44,618 nt of DNA from Gonium pectorale (Eukaryota > Chlorophyta > Chlorophyceae > Chlamydomonadales > Volvocaceae), in the NCBI GenBank assembly GCA_001584585.1, contig LSYV01000057.1, positions 219,867-264,484 of the forward strand, read 5' to 3'. The position numbers and the translations under genes were made by a program. Shown here piece after piece: positions 11,387 to 22,741 of the stretch (the first letter of the stretch is position 1; the number at the start of each line of letters is the position of its first letter). The notes below the pieces were generated by a model. That model did no database searches and was not told the DNA's origin. It saw nothing but the letters and a program-made list of their open reading frames with translations.

Positions 11387-14300
11387 TCACAGCGTGGCCG
11401 TCACCTCCGCACGCCAGCCGACCAGCGCCGGCGTGGCCTCCAGCTGCAGCACCCCCTGCGCCAGGCCCGCGCCGCTCACGCTGCCCGCGCCCTCAACCCC
11501 CCGCAAACCTACGACCGCCCGCACGCGCCCCCGCAGCATCTCATCCACAGCCCCGGCATCGTCCTCCGACCCAGGTGCCACCAGGAAGCACGCCACCAGG
11601 GGCTCCGCCGCGGCGCCCGTCCGGTCCAGGGACGCGAGCGGGCCGGGCCGCTGCCAGCGCAGCGAGCAGGCGCGCGCGTCGAACGCCGCACCGTCGGGCG
11701 ATACTCGCAGGGGCGGACCCAGCATCGCTGGCACATGGAGCTCCACCTCGAGGTCTGTGCGAAGGGGGTGTTCACACGGAGAGGAGGGCGAGGGCGACCG
11801 TGCCCGCACTCAGTATCCATGGGTGTGCTCCGGCGCCAAGCCTCGGCCACAAAAGCACAGCTTTCCCCTCGCCACGCTCGGCTGCGCAACCCTCCCCCGC
11901 GCCCGGCTCACCCGCGCTCCGCTCCGCGAGCTGCGGGCTGACCGCGTAGTGGAGCCCCAGCGTGAGCAGCCGCCGCCCGTCCTGGGTGAGCTGCGAGGAG
12001 GCGCCCAGATGGACCTGTGGGAGGAGGGGTGAAGAGCGCGGGTAGGACAAAGCGGTCGGGCGCGCGTATGAAGAGATGCCGGTGTGTGCGCTGTGCGGGT
12101 GGCGCTGCTACCACGCGATACCACGATGGCGGAGAACTCTCCGCTCGCCGTGGAGCCGTCCCACGGCAGCCGGTGTCATGTCCTGAGCACCCCCCGGTCT
12201 GCGGGCCGCGTCAACAACGCCCACCCAGTTGCTGCTTGGCGGCGGCAGTCCGTCAACGCCACAATTGCTGTATGGCACCTCTCGCTCGGCACGCGCTAGA
12301 TCCCAGAGCCGGAGCCGCGTCATCGCGCCCCAAGCGCACCTGCAGCGGCGGCCTGCAGGCCCCCGGCGGCAGGTGGTACGTGAGCAGCGGCGCCCCGGGG
12401 TGCGGCTTGGACTGGATGCCGTCCGCCAGCAGCACGCCCGCGGAGGGGCCGGGCCGGCAGCAGGCGGGGTGGCGCCGCGCGGCGGTCAGCGCCGCAGACA
12501 GCTGCTCGGCCGCGACGTCGGGCACCTAGTGGGGCGCAGGCGGGGCGACCGATGAGGAGGGCGGGGGGGGGGGCGGTTACTCAGTTCGTGGGCAAAAGCT
12601 GAGGGCGGGGGAAGGGGGGAGGGAAGGGGTGATCCGCGGGGCTCCGGTGCAGAGGAAGCACACGGTAGCGTAAGTATTAGTCCACAGAGGTGCGTGCTTC
12701 CTATCGTCCTAGATGGGGGCGCGTGGAACCCCAGACTTCCGCGCTTGGGTGTCATGTCCCACCGGGCGGTGCGCACCTCGCCCTTGCTTGCTTGCTTGCA
12801 TACCTTGGGATGGATCGCGCTACCATATATCAAGATATAAACGTATGCCCTTGCAAAGGAATAAGGTACGCTCTACAATCTTCGAGTAAGGCCACGCCAT
12901 GCGTAACGCCTCCGACCCCCCCCCCCCACACACACACCCCAGGCTCACCTGCATCATGAACTGCACGGTGTGCACCTTGGCCTTGGCCGCCTCGGACACC
13001 CACTCCACGCGGCCGCTGAGGCCGCAGCGCCGCAGGCAGCCGCCCGCCACCTCGCCGCGCCACACCTCCGACAGCCGCAGCACCGGCTCGGCGGGCACCA
13101 CGGGAGGCGGCGGCGCGGGGAAGGCCGAGTCGCCAAAGGCGTTGCCCTCGAAGCCTGCGGAGTTTTCCGTGTCGGTTACAGCTCGGTTTCAAGTCGCGGG
13201 CGCGGCGCTGACTCATTGCGGTCGCTGGGGCGACTGCGATTGCAGGCTCAGTCGCGGCTGGTGCGGCTGCGCTGTAGGCCAGCGGCTACGAAAGGGAAAC
13301 GGCGCTGGCGGCACCCGTACTACGGAAATGGGTGGGCAGTTGAATTGCGACCCCATACAGCACCCGGAGTCTGCTGTCGCGGTTGCCAAATGAGGCAACG
13401 GGTTGTCCCCTGCCACCCTTTCCCTCTTCCCTCGTGTTCCTCTGCCGTCTGTCCCCCTGTACGTCTGTCCGCCTGTACGACTGCCCATCCTCCTCACCCG
13501 TCGCGGTAGCCTTTGGTCCCGCAGCTGCTGGCCCCTTGGCCGCAGCCGCGCCGTCAAACGACGTCCAGTCGCCTGCGGGCGGTTTGGCAGCCTCCGAGCC
13601 GGGCGCGGGTGCCGCGGGCGCGAAGGGATCAGACGCGGCGAAGGGGTCTGGGAAGGGGTCGGCGGCCGCGGGCTTCGCCGCCGGCGCCGGGGCCTTCTTG
13701 GCAGCTCCGTTGCCGAACCCAAAGATGTCGTCGTCTGCGGCGTAAAGACCCGAAACACACACGAAGGAAGATGTTGGGTGAAGCGCCGGCTCAAAGGCAC
13801 TTTAAAGGACTCCACACCCCGGTCCACGTATGTGCTGCGCCCCCGGACGCGCGGCCCAACATTCAAGGGCACATCCGGAGTGCTCGAACGTTTATATCTG
13901 GCGTGAGCACTTCGGCGCGGGCACATTATCGCCCCAATGAAGGGCCACCCACCGCCGAATGGGTCGGCCGACTGGGCTGACTGCACGGGCGCGGCCGGCC
14001 CCTGCGGACACGAGGTGCGCGGGGCGGGGCGGGAGGGGCGGGATCGGGGAACGAGCAGCAACAGCCAGAAGCGCAGCGGCAACACGCCCTCCTGGGATGC
14101 AATGCTCGGGACCCCCCGTGGCAGCCCAACAACGGACCCCGCATCGCGCAGGCCACGAGCAGCCGTAGCAGTTCCGTGCCGCTTCTGCGTGCATGGCCGT
14201 GTCCTTGGTGCCATCCCCTGGCCGCGATGGGGATGGCATGGGCGCGCAATGCCGGACATCAGGAAGTTGCGACGCGGGCTGGTATCGCTTGTATCGCTGG

Positions 14301-16827
14301 TATCGCTTGTATCGCTTGTATCGCTTGTATCGCTTGTATCGCTTGTATCGCTTGTATCGCTTGTATCGCTTGTATCGCTTGTATCGCTTGTATCGCTTGT
14401 ATCGCTTGTATCGCTTGTATCGCTTGTATCGCTTGTATCGCTTGTATCGCTGGTATCGCTTGTATCGCTGGTATCCAGCCCTCCTACAGGCCCCACACAC
14501 AGGCCCCACGCCGCCGCCCCACCTGCAGCGCGAACGGGTCCTGGCCCGGCAGATGCCCGCGCGCCGCGGCCTGCGGCCCCGCCGCCGCCGCGGCACCGTC
14601 GGGCAGCGCAAAGCCCGGCCGCGGGACTGCCCGCTGCATGGCGGCCCCCGTGCTGAAGGACAGCAGCGCCAGCTGGTCGATGGCGCCCTGCAGCGTCCTG
14701 CGCGGGCGCACGGCCACGACGGCGGTCGGGAACAGAGAGGTATACGGGGGACATCATTACGCTAACGCAGGGCGGCGACGGGCCGCTTAAAGCAGAGGGG
14801 CAACATAAGACTGTTGCCGCGTGCAGGGCATATGCGGTATCAGACGGCGGATGTGGGTGGGAGGGGTAAGGGGACAGCCGAGAGGAGACTGGGCTGCCCC
14901 GCGAGCGCGCTCAAGCCGCACAGCGTGCGGCACGCAGGTCGGGGCGAGGGTGAGAACGGAGCAACCGCTGCCGCCGCAGCCGCATTGCACAGACAGGAGT
15001 CCGCCCAGGGCACCTGGCATGCAATCCGGCGCGGCAGGCCTCTCGTGCCGCCCCCATCATCCCCGCTCCGCTGCAGCTCCAGGCGCACCCCCCAACCACA
15101 CCCACAAACCCACACACACACACATGCGCACTAACATGCAGGGACATCACCCCTTCGACTACCTCTGGAGCTGGGTCCTACAACAACACCATCAACTTCG
15201 CGCTTACGCTCGTCGTATGCGTCGTTCCATTTCAACACACCTACGCGTGTGTTAGTTGGGGGTCGGCATCATGGGCTGCCGGCTAGGTTGTTGGTCGCTT
15301 GTAGACCTGCTTTGAGCATAATGTTCCGCATCCATAAGACACCTGCGCGTAACACCGGCTGCCGGCTAGGATGCCTTTGCTTTCTGCTTTCCGAGACTTG
15401 TGTGCAGCTCTCCGTCACGCATACATACCACACACCTGCGCGTAACGCGCCCGCCCGCCCTCTGCGGCGGCGTCTTGGGCGGCTCGGGCGCTCCCTTGCC
15501 TCCCTTGTCGCCCCGGTCCTTGTCCTGCAGGTTGTCCAGGGTGGCGTGCGCCCGGGTCAGCGCGGCCGCCGAGTCCAGCACGCCGCCGCTGCCCAACAGG
15601 GCATCCACCGCAAGGAACACCTGGGGAAGGGAGAGGCCGATACCACGGGTTGTTAAACCTCGGGACGGAAGGTTTTTCCACTGCGCACAGCGCAAAAGGC
15701 ACCGGTAACCGATATGGAATTGCTCAATAGGTGGACAGGAGGATTCGGGGACGGCGTGGGGCGCAGAAGAGCGGCTGGCGAGCAAAGCCGGGCGCGCGAC
15801 TGACGGCGCGGCGCTGCATGGCACGGGTGGGAGTGGTGGGGAGCGGAAGGGCGGTGGTGGTGAGGGTGCTGCTGAACGCAGTTCCGAGACGGTGGAGTGC
15901 CTTCCAAGGGGCACCGCACGGAGGCCGGAACGTAGCCTGCTGCCCAAAAGGCCACTCCTCCCCGGTCCCGCCGCACCTCGCCGAATCGCCGCTCCAGCCG
16001 ATCCGGGGTGACCTCAAGCGCCTTGCCCTCCGCCGCCGCCACCGTCACGACGCGCACCACCTGCCCCAGCAGCTGCACGCAGCCGAAGGCGTTGGCCGAG
16101 GGGCCCGTCACCAGCAGGAACACCAGGCCGCCAGCCACACGGTACGTGACGGTGAACCTGCAGGACCCGGCGCCAGAGGGCGGGGCCGCAGGGGTTGCGG
16201 GCGCCGCCGAGGCTTGGGGATATGTCGGCTGCGGGGAAAGCTGGGCAGACACGGCGCCGGGGGGCCGGGCCTCCAGGGCGTCCAGAGCAGGCGCGCCGTT
16301 CCCGCCATCCCACACACCGCCACCTACGCAACGCACAACACCGCAGCTCCGCGCCCATCTCGTGGCGGATAAAAAAGCCCTCCAGACAGGGGCCGGGACG
16401 ACATGCAATGCGCAGCTGTGCAGAGGGGATGTCACCTACTTGCGATGCATGACGTCCACCCGGCCGCACATGAGCGGGATGCCCTGCGTGCTGGCCCTGC
16501 AGGGGGGCCACACGGCGGGGCCCGTCCGAGCAGAGGCAGCAGGCGGGTGGAGAGGGCGAGCAAGAGGGAGAAGCAGGCAACGAAACAAGGACGCGGAGCG
16601 AAAGGATTCGATTCCGCACTGTCCGGGTCCCGGTCCCTGGCAGCGCGTCTGCAAACCCGCCGTGCTCTATGTGGAGGGCGCGCGGCGACACATAACCCCC
16701 TTCCTTGCCACTGCCTGGGCCCCACGATGGTGTAACCCCAGACCCCCCCCCGCTTCCGCAGCCTGAACGGGACTTACAGAATGTCCCAGCCATCCGCGAC
16801 CTGGGCGGACGCCTGCAGGACGGCCAT
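11387..16827 (-). CDS. TML: TML: muniscin-like subunit of the TPLATE (TSET) endocytic complex
   Basis: Twelve minus-strand exons: 16827-16778, 16496-16460, 16379-16342, 16157-15977, 15620-15436, 14697-14523, 14001-13953, 13734-13498, 13154-12949, 12525-12340, 12014-11912 and 11754-11387, giving 1815 bases and 604 residues. The N-terminal region has YRVAGGLVFLLVTG and EVTPDRLERRFGEVFLAVDAL, which resemble plant TML as I remember it. A middle stretch (about 215-317) has five DPF motifs. The C-terminal part (about 318-604) begins GFEGN, contains LRRCGLSGRVEWVSEAAKAKV, and is the mu-homology region. Known: TML is a core subunit of the TPLATE adaptor complex, which acts in clathrin-mediated endocytosis at the plasma membrane. 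The exon 2 to exon 3 junction is uncertain: the stronger donor at 16439 breaks the frame, and the weaker donor at 16459 keeps it. All other joins are phase-consistent. Confidence 0.85.
14283..14471. repeat. Tandem repeat: 21 copies of a 9-bp unit (TATCGCTTG)
   Basis: The 9-mer TATCGCTTG is repeated head to tail 21 times, with a few copies reading TATCGCTGG near both ends. It lies in the TML intron between the exons ending at 14523 and starting at 14001. Because nine is a multiple of three and most frames have no stop, it makes long artificial open frames (Tyr-Arg-Leu, Cys-Ile-Ala, Ser-Leu-Val on plus; Asp-Thr-Ser, Arg-Tyr-Lys on minus). None should be called as genes. Confidence 0.97.
15196..15238 (+). 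repeat. Dispersed repeat, 43 bp, copy 1 (TML intron)
   Basis: This segment (core TTACGCTCGTCGTATGCGTC) recurs at 18112-18154 with only a few mismatches. It lies in the TML intron 14698-15435, in opposite orientation to TML transcription. It is probably a fragment of an interspersed element. Confidence 0.75.
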
Positions 16828-17376
16828 GGCCTCGGATGCAGCGAGTCCCGCTTGCTGCATATCCAGCCCACGACTGCGTCCCACGGGAAGACCGGGGTGA
16901 GAAACTCTCTAGCGCGTGCTAAGCGCAAGGGAGTGCCCACGAAGGAGCAGCGGGTCGCACCCGTGAAGCAGCACGGTCCTCCCATCGCGCCCCTTCACTA
17001 CAACAGCAGCTTCGCGGGCGAATACCATCCTTTAGTTCGATGTTACTTGACTGGTATGTAAGTTGTTGCAGCAGCAGCTTCGCTCATAGTGTGTTCTTCT
17101 TGATCTTTTGGGCCGGTTTTATAATGTTATGTGTGAAATGCGCCGCGAGTGTGATCAAATGTTTGCATCAGGGATAGCACCCGTAAGCCAAACCGAGAGA
17201 CAGAGGCCGAGCATACATATACGACGACCGTGCGTCTACCCCTTGTGCAACATCGCCAACGGTGCCTGCAACGCCACCTGCGTGATCTGTAGTTATACAT
17301 TTGGCCTCTATCGCTGGGCTTACAGGCACTCTTCCGACAGCTCTGCGCCGAAACTCGGTACACTCAAGCTCAAGCC
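16828..17376. promoter_or_regulatory. Divergent promoter region between TML and the OTU gene
   Basis: The start codons of TML (minus) and the OTU-type gene (plus) are 549 bases apart and divergent, so this stretch must hold both promoters and 5' UTRs. A TATA-like TTTATAAT lies at 17118-17125, about 250 bases before the OTU start codon. Its use is inference. No coding frame is supported here. Confidence 0.5.
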
Positions 17377-20300
17377 ATGGGGCGCAAAGGGATGAAGAGC
17401 TTCCTAAAGGGGGTGCACAAGCAACACGGGTCGGACGACGAGGCGCCAGCGCCGTCGGAGGCCCCGGCCGAGCAGCCCAGCACCACGTCGCAATCCAAGC
17501 CCGCCGCCAGCCAACAGCCCGCGGCGGCCCCCGCACAGCCCCCCAAGGCAGCCGCGAAGGCCGACGACGGCAGCGATGAGGAGAGCGGGGACGAGGAGGG
17601 CGGCGCCAAGGGGCCCGAGACGCGGGGCAAGCTGCTGCAGCGACACAAGCGGGTGAGGCCCTGCGCCCAGGCCGCTGCTGTAGGGCATCACGCACTGCGC
17701 TGGCGCAGAAACGCCTCCGTACAGGCGATGCCCATGCCAGGGCTTCGTGCTGAGGCCGTCACACCGTTATCGCACCTCGGGGGTCGCCTGGAGCCGCTCA
17801 TCCTCCCACAGCCCCTCAACCCCTCCCTGTTGGGATCCTCGAGCCGGGCCCCCCCGGGGACACCCCGAGCCTGACCGGCGTCCATGCCCCTCCCCCCCCG
17901 AGCCTGATCGGCGCCCACGCCCCCGGGTTTGAGCCGCTCGCAGGAGCTGACGGCGCACAAGAAGGCGGTGCAGAAGCTGGGGAGCAAGAAGAAGGTGCGG
18001 GCAGCTGGGCTGGCCGGCATGCGATGCCGTCCCGCGCGCGCCGACTCCGCCGTGCAGGCCGGCGTACACCCCGAGTCACGTATGCGTTTTCCTTTTCAAC
18101 ACCCCGGGTCACTTTCGCGCTTACGCTTGTCGTATGCGTTGTTCCTTTTCAGCACCCCGGGTCGGGGGCCGGAGCAGACTGAGGGGCCGCCTCAGCGTAC
18201 TGGCCGTGCAGCGTCCGGCCCAGCGCCGGCCGTCTCGCATCCGCCTGGTCAGGGCTGATGGGCTCCCAGTGCCATACCGGAGTCGTGCCCGGGAATAGCG
18301 GCCACCGTCGCCCCGGGGGTTATTGATGATGGGACGCCTTCATCTCGTGAGACTGTTGACTCTGGAGGTGTGGTGCAACCATGCCACAGGACGAGGCAGC
18401 CAAGCTGACGGCGGAGTTAGAGGCGCGCCACGCGAGGGAGCTCAAGGAGCTGGACGAGCGGGAGGCGGCGGCGGCGGCGGCGGCTCAGGAGGCGACGGCG
18501 GCGGGGCCCTCGGGGTCCGACGTGGCGGCGGCGGCGGCAGCTGGCGCGGCGGCGGAGCAGCTGTCGGGGATAGCCCTGGGCGCCGGGGCGGACCACAAGG
18601 TACGCAGCGCCATGTTGGGTGGGCGGCCGTTGCGCGCGTGTACGCTGCTGGGGCTTCTTGTTCTGAGGTGGCGGCGGGCTGTCGAGGCGAGCGCATCTGC
18701 GCCGAGTGCACGGCACCCCTGCTGCGGAGCCGCCTCTGGCCGGAATGGATGTGTTAAGTAGGGTACCGTCATGTGAATGAACGCGCTCCCCCTGATCAAC
18801 GCCCTGCCCGACAGGGCTTCCCTTTGCGAAGGACGTTGTCTGGCAGTGCGCACGGCGCAAAGTGTGCGGGCTGCCCCCACTGGCGCGTGAAGCAGCCTGC
18901 ACCCTGCCGCCGCCTGAGCCCTCTTGCGCCGCCCCGGCCCCTCCCCCGTCGCCCTCGCCTGCAGAAGCCCAGCAAAGCTCAGAAGCGGCGTGAGAAGCAC
19001 GCGCAGCAGGAGGTGAGCCGGCCGGGGACCAGCCGGCGGGGCTCGGAGCCGCCGGCCGCGCAGGCCGTCGTGGCTGCACTATCGTGGAACCTGGGGTGCC
19101 AGGGCGTCGTCGGCGACCAGGCGTTTGGCCGGAGGCTGGGCATGCGGCGTGCTGGGGCCCAGCGTTGGCCGCGTTGGGACAAAGTGCGGGTTGCGCGCAT
19201 CGGAGGGGGCCGCGATGTGCAACGCGGAGCAAACCTGCGCACGCGTCTGCGTCTGCCCCTACGGACGGTGGGCAGTGGAGCACCCGCCTTGCGTCCTTTC
19301 GGCCAGCTGCGCGCTGCGACGTGGGTACGCCTTTTCGGTGCGGCGCTGGCTGCACTCCGGCATCTGGCCAGGCACTCCAGTAGCCACAGCGGCGCCTCGC
19401 ATCGCAACCTGCAGGCGGCGATCCCGCGCCCTTGAGCGCCCCAGTCGTACGGCCTCCCTCCAGCCGGCCACCCGCGGCCCTCACGGCCGCCACTATGGGC
19501 ATGGGGACGCCTCATCTCATCACGTTGTGCGCTCGTGCCTCCGCAACCCCTCCCGGCCCCATCCCGGCTATCCCCCCCCGGCAACCCAACAACAGGCGGA
19601 GCGCGAGCAGCGCATCGCGGAGGAGCAGGCCGCGCTGGGCCCCAGTGACAAGGCGCTGGAGGAGGACCGGCTGCGGGAGCTGCTGGCGCCGCTCAGGCTG
19701 GGCATCCGCGAGATACGGGTGGGCGCCCGCACGGGAGGCGGAGGGGTGGGGGCTGCGGGTGTGTAAGGGCGTGCACGTGCTCCGGCGCCTTCCCTTCCGT
19801 CGCTGTGCCGGAGACACAGCTCTGTGCCGTGAAGGGGACGGGGGTGGAGGGAGGGAGGGGGGAAGGACGGGTCGGCATGGCGGTGGTCCAGACGCTGCAC
19901 CGGTTGCGGCATGGGGCTGTTGCGGGGCTGGTCAGCGGGCAGCGGTCTCCCGGGATGCGGGGAAGCCGCTGTGTTGCGAGCCGGGAGACAGGCGCTGTGC
20001 CCCGCCCTGTCGCGCAGGTCGTGCGATGTCTTAATCTCACAAAGAAGCAAAAGATCGGAGCTTCTCCCGCTGCCGCTCCCAAGCCTCACCTTGGCTCTCC
20101 TTACCCCTGGCCGCTCAGCTGGACCACGGACTGCGTGGCGTTCTTGCCCCCAGCCCATACCGGTGGCCCCACGGACTCGCGTTACCCCTCCCCCCCCGCC
20201 GCCTTGCACCGCTCGGCTCGCTCGGCCCACAGGCCGACGGCCACTGCCTGTACCGCGCCGTCGAGGACCAGCTGTCGCAGCAGGCGGGCGCTAGCTCCCC

Positions 20301-21325
20301 CCACGACCACCTGGCCCTGCGCCGCCTGGCCGCCGCCCACATCCGCTCCCACGCCGACGACTTCCTGCCCTTCATCTTCGACGAGGACTCGGAGGGCGGG
20401 CCGCAGGAACAGCTGGAGGCGTACTGCGCGGAGCTGGAGGGCACGGCGGCGTGGGGTGGGCAGCTGGAGCTGGGCGCGCTGGCTCAGGTGCGTGGGGGAA
20501 TGGGCAACGTGGGGAGGTGCGCAGGGGCGGGAAAGGGGGGATGGAAGGGGAATGGAAGGGGCAGGCGTGCTGCCGCGTTGGGGCAGAGTTGCAGAGGAGA
20601 GGGGCGTGTGTGGGGGCGGAGGGGGAGGGCGGGGGGTCGCGACGGCGGGTGCGAGACGAATGCAGCGGCTTCGTGGCGGCTTGCCCGGTCCAGGGCGCGT
20701 AAAGCAGCAGGCGGCGTACACAGGCATACGGTGCGCATCAGTGTGTATTGGACGCGTGAACTGATACCGCGATGCGTGGTGTGTTACGTCATGCGAATGT
20801 GCGTGCGTGTGGACAGGCTGCAAACAGGCTGCAAACAGGCTGCAAACAGACGAGCGAGGCGAGGCAAGCAGTCGAGCAGTCGATGCGTGGTGTGTGGATG
20901 CCTGGCGTGCCATGTGCCGCGTTCCATGTGTTGTGTGGCAACCGGGTCATGGGCCTACCGGGTTGCTGTCCCCGCTGCCCTGCCCTGTCCCTGCCTGCCG
21001 GCCGTGTCCCGTGTACCGTGTGCTGTTTGTCGACCGGGTTGCGTTACCCACTGGCCTGCCGCCTGCACCAGCATCTGCCCCTGCCCCTGCCGGGTGCGCC
21101 GCCCCGCAGGTGCTCAAGCGGCAGATCAAGGTGTACGCGTGCGGCATGCCGCCCGTGACGCTGGGCGACGAGCACGCGGCCGCGGGCGTGCTGCAGCTCT
21201 GCTACCTGCGCCACGCGTTCGGGCTGGGCGAGCACTACAACAGCGTGCAGCCGCTGCAGGGGGCGGGGGCGGCGGAGGCGGAGGCGGAGGCGGGTGTGGA
21301 CGCAGCGGAGGCGGGCGCCGCGTGA
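17377..21325 (+). CDS. OTU-domain deubiquitinase, OTUD6 type
   Basis: Seven plus-strand exons: 17377-17652, 17944-17994, 18390-18599, 18965-19012, 19596-19718, 20233-20487 and 21110-21325 (TGA). All junctions are phase 0, giving 392 residues. An N-terminal half rich in Lys, Glu and Ala probably forms coiled coil (ARELKELDERE; KPSKAQKRREKHAQQE) and is typical of OTUD6 proteins. The OTU domain follows: ADGHCLYRAVEDQL supplies Asp near 238 and the catalytic Cys near 241. HADDFLPF and TAAWGGQLEL are conserved, and LGEHYNSV supplies the catalytic His near 363. Known: OTU proteases cleave ubiquitin from substrates, and animal OTUD6B has been linked to translation control. All three catalytic elements are present, so activity is expected. 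The start at 17377 is the first ATG of the exon and begins MGRKGMKSFLKG. The stretch after the stop has no clear TGTAA until 22725. Confidence 0.93.
18079..18163 (+). repeat. Dispersed repeat copy 2 with local duplication (OTU gene intron)
   Basis: The 43-bp sequence found at 15196 recurs at 18112-18154. Locally a segment of about 33 bases, starting CGTATGCGTT and ending CACCCCGGGTC, occurs twice (18079-18110 and 18131-18163). It sits in the intron 17995-18389 of the OTU gene. Confidence 0.75.
20815..20847 (+). repeat. Tandem repeat, 11-bp unit, 3 copies
   Basis: AGGCTGCAAAC is repeated exactly three times in the last intron (20488-21109) of the OTU gene. Confidence 0.9.
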
Positions 21326-22741
21326 TGCCCTCTGGGTGGACGGCGTTGGGTAGGGCTGTCTCTGTGACAGCCTCTCTCGAACACGTCGCGGCCACTGTCT
21401 TTGTGACCGTGACCGTCGATGGCTGCGTCCCGCCGCTGTCGCCACCGCTGCGCAGGCATTGTCTCCGCGGATGTCGGTGCCTGCGTGTGCCCGCTGTGTG
21501 TGGCCCATGTGTATGGCGCGAGGTGGCTGCCAGCCGGTGGGGTAGCCTGGAGGGCGAACGTCTCGTTACATTGCGTGCCGCGCAAGGGAGGGTGGAAGGC
21601 GTCCTTACTCTAGAAGATTACGGCTTACAGGCTCCCCACAGAGGGGCTGCAGGCCACACGAGCCGATCGGCTCCCAGAGAAGCCGAGGCGCATGCCGTAC
21701 CGTGCCGTACCATCCACCGAACGTGGCGTGTTGGGTGGGGGGGCTGGACGGGGCTAAGTAGCGGCAACTGGAGGAGGACGGAGGAGGAGGGTGTGGGTGC
21801 GGGGCAGGCGAATCAAGGGTGGGTAGGAGGGCGCGGGCGCGGGTGTGTGTGTGGCTTTCGGGGGCTCACGAGCAGCAGGGGCGTGAGCAGGGGTTGGGCC
21901 CGTCGCCTGCGGTGGTTGGCGTGTAGACGGAGCTGGGGAGGCGAACAGCTGAGACCCCTGGATGCGACCAGGAGCCGCCCCTTGGTATCGACTTGCGCGC
22001 TGCGTATCATGGCGAACACTGGACTGTGTGCACATCAGGACGCGCATGGTTGGCGTATCGATGAGCAGGGGAGGCGGATAGGGGAGACACCTGGAGGCGG
22101 ACGGGAGACCCCAGGAGTCGCCCATAGGGCATCACAGCGAACGCAGGACGCGCATGGGGGGATCATGCTGACTAATGACCTGTGCGCGGCCAGGTCTCCG
22201 TTCCCGCTTTTTCAATTGAAATCGGGCTTGGGGGGGTACAGCAGGAATGCGAGTGCCTTGCCCGCGGCATACGCCGGCAGGACGGCGTGGAAGGTGGAAC
22301 TGAGGGTCAGACGAGCCGACCGCCTTGCCGTACATCGTGACTGGCTACCTCTCGGCTCGGCTTGACCGAAATTAGCCGCAACTGAGCCGTCGGCAACTTT
22401 GCTTCCCTTCCGCATCCGTCCCGTGGGTCGCACGCGCACTCCCGAGCTCGGCCACCAAAAAAAACATTTGCGCGCGGAGCGCGGCGTGCACATTAATTGC
22501 AGACTCGTCAAAGGCATCAGTTCGTGTGCTTGAAGAGTGCTGAGGTTGCGCTGGGGCTTGACCCGAGCTGGGCGCCAGAGAGCAGGAAGATGTAGGAGCT
22601 TCGGCCCCGCGCCCCTGCCGGCGCAGCCGTTTCTCCGGGCAGCGGTGCGGACGCAGGCGCTGCACGCCGCCAGCCAGGGCTGCATGTCCCTCTCGTTGTC
22701 TGCGCCCTTTCTCGCCTCTCCGCCTGTAACCTTTCCACAGA
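21326..22741. other. Spacer downstream of the OTU gene
   Basis: This 1.4-kb stretch shows no splice-supported exon and no recognisable protein. It presumably holds the 3' UTR of the OTU gene and possibly lost upstream parts of the MYND relic. The only plus-strand TGTAA I found is at 22725-22729, immediately before an acceptor-like CCACAG, so its role as a poly(A) signal is doubtful. Confidence 0.5.

Noticed and set aside
12900..12945. Poly-C and CA run as a possible regulatory element
   Set aside because: It is simple sequence directly after a TML donor site, ordinary for introns of this genome.
13892..14765. Long open frames of 190-500 codons over the 9-bp repeat on both strands
   Set aside because: They are produced by the repeat unit being a multiple of three without stops, and they lie in a TML intron with good flanking splice sites.
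20815..20847. Possible CRISPR-like direct repeats
   Set aside because: Three contiguous 11-mers without spacers in a eukaryotic intron are a simple tandem repeat.
20488..22365. A 625-codon plus-strand open frame
   Set aside because: It runs from an OTU intron through the last OTU exon in a different frame, with low-complexity composition and no domain. It is a GC-rich shadow.
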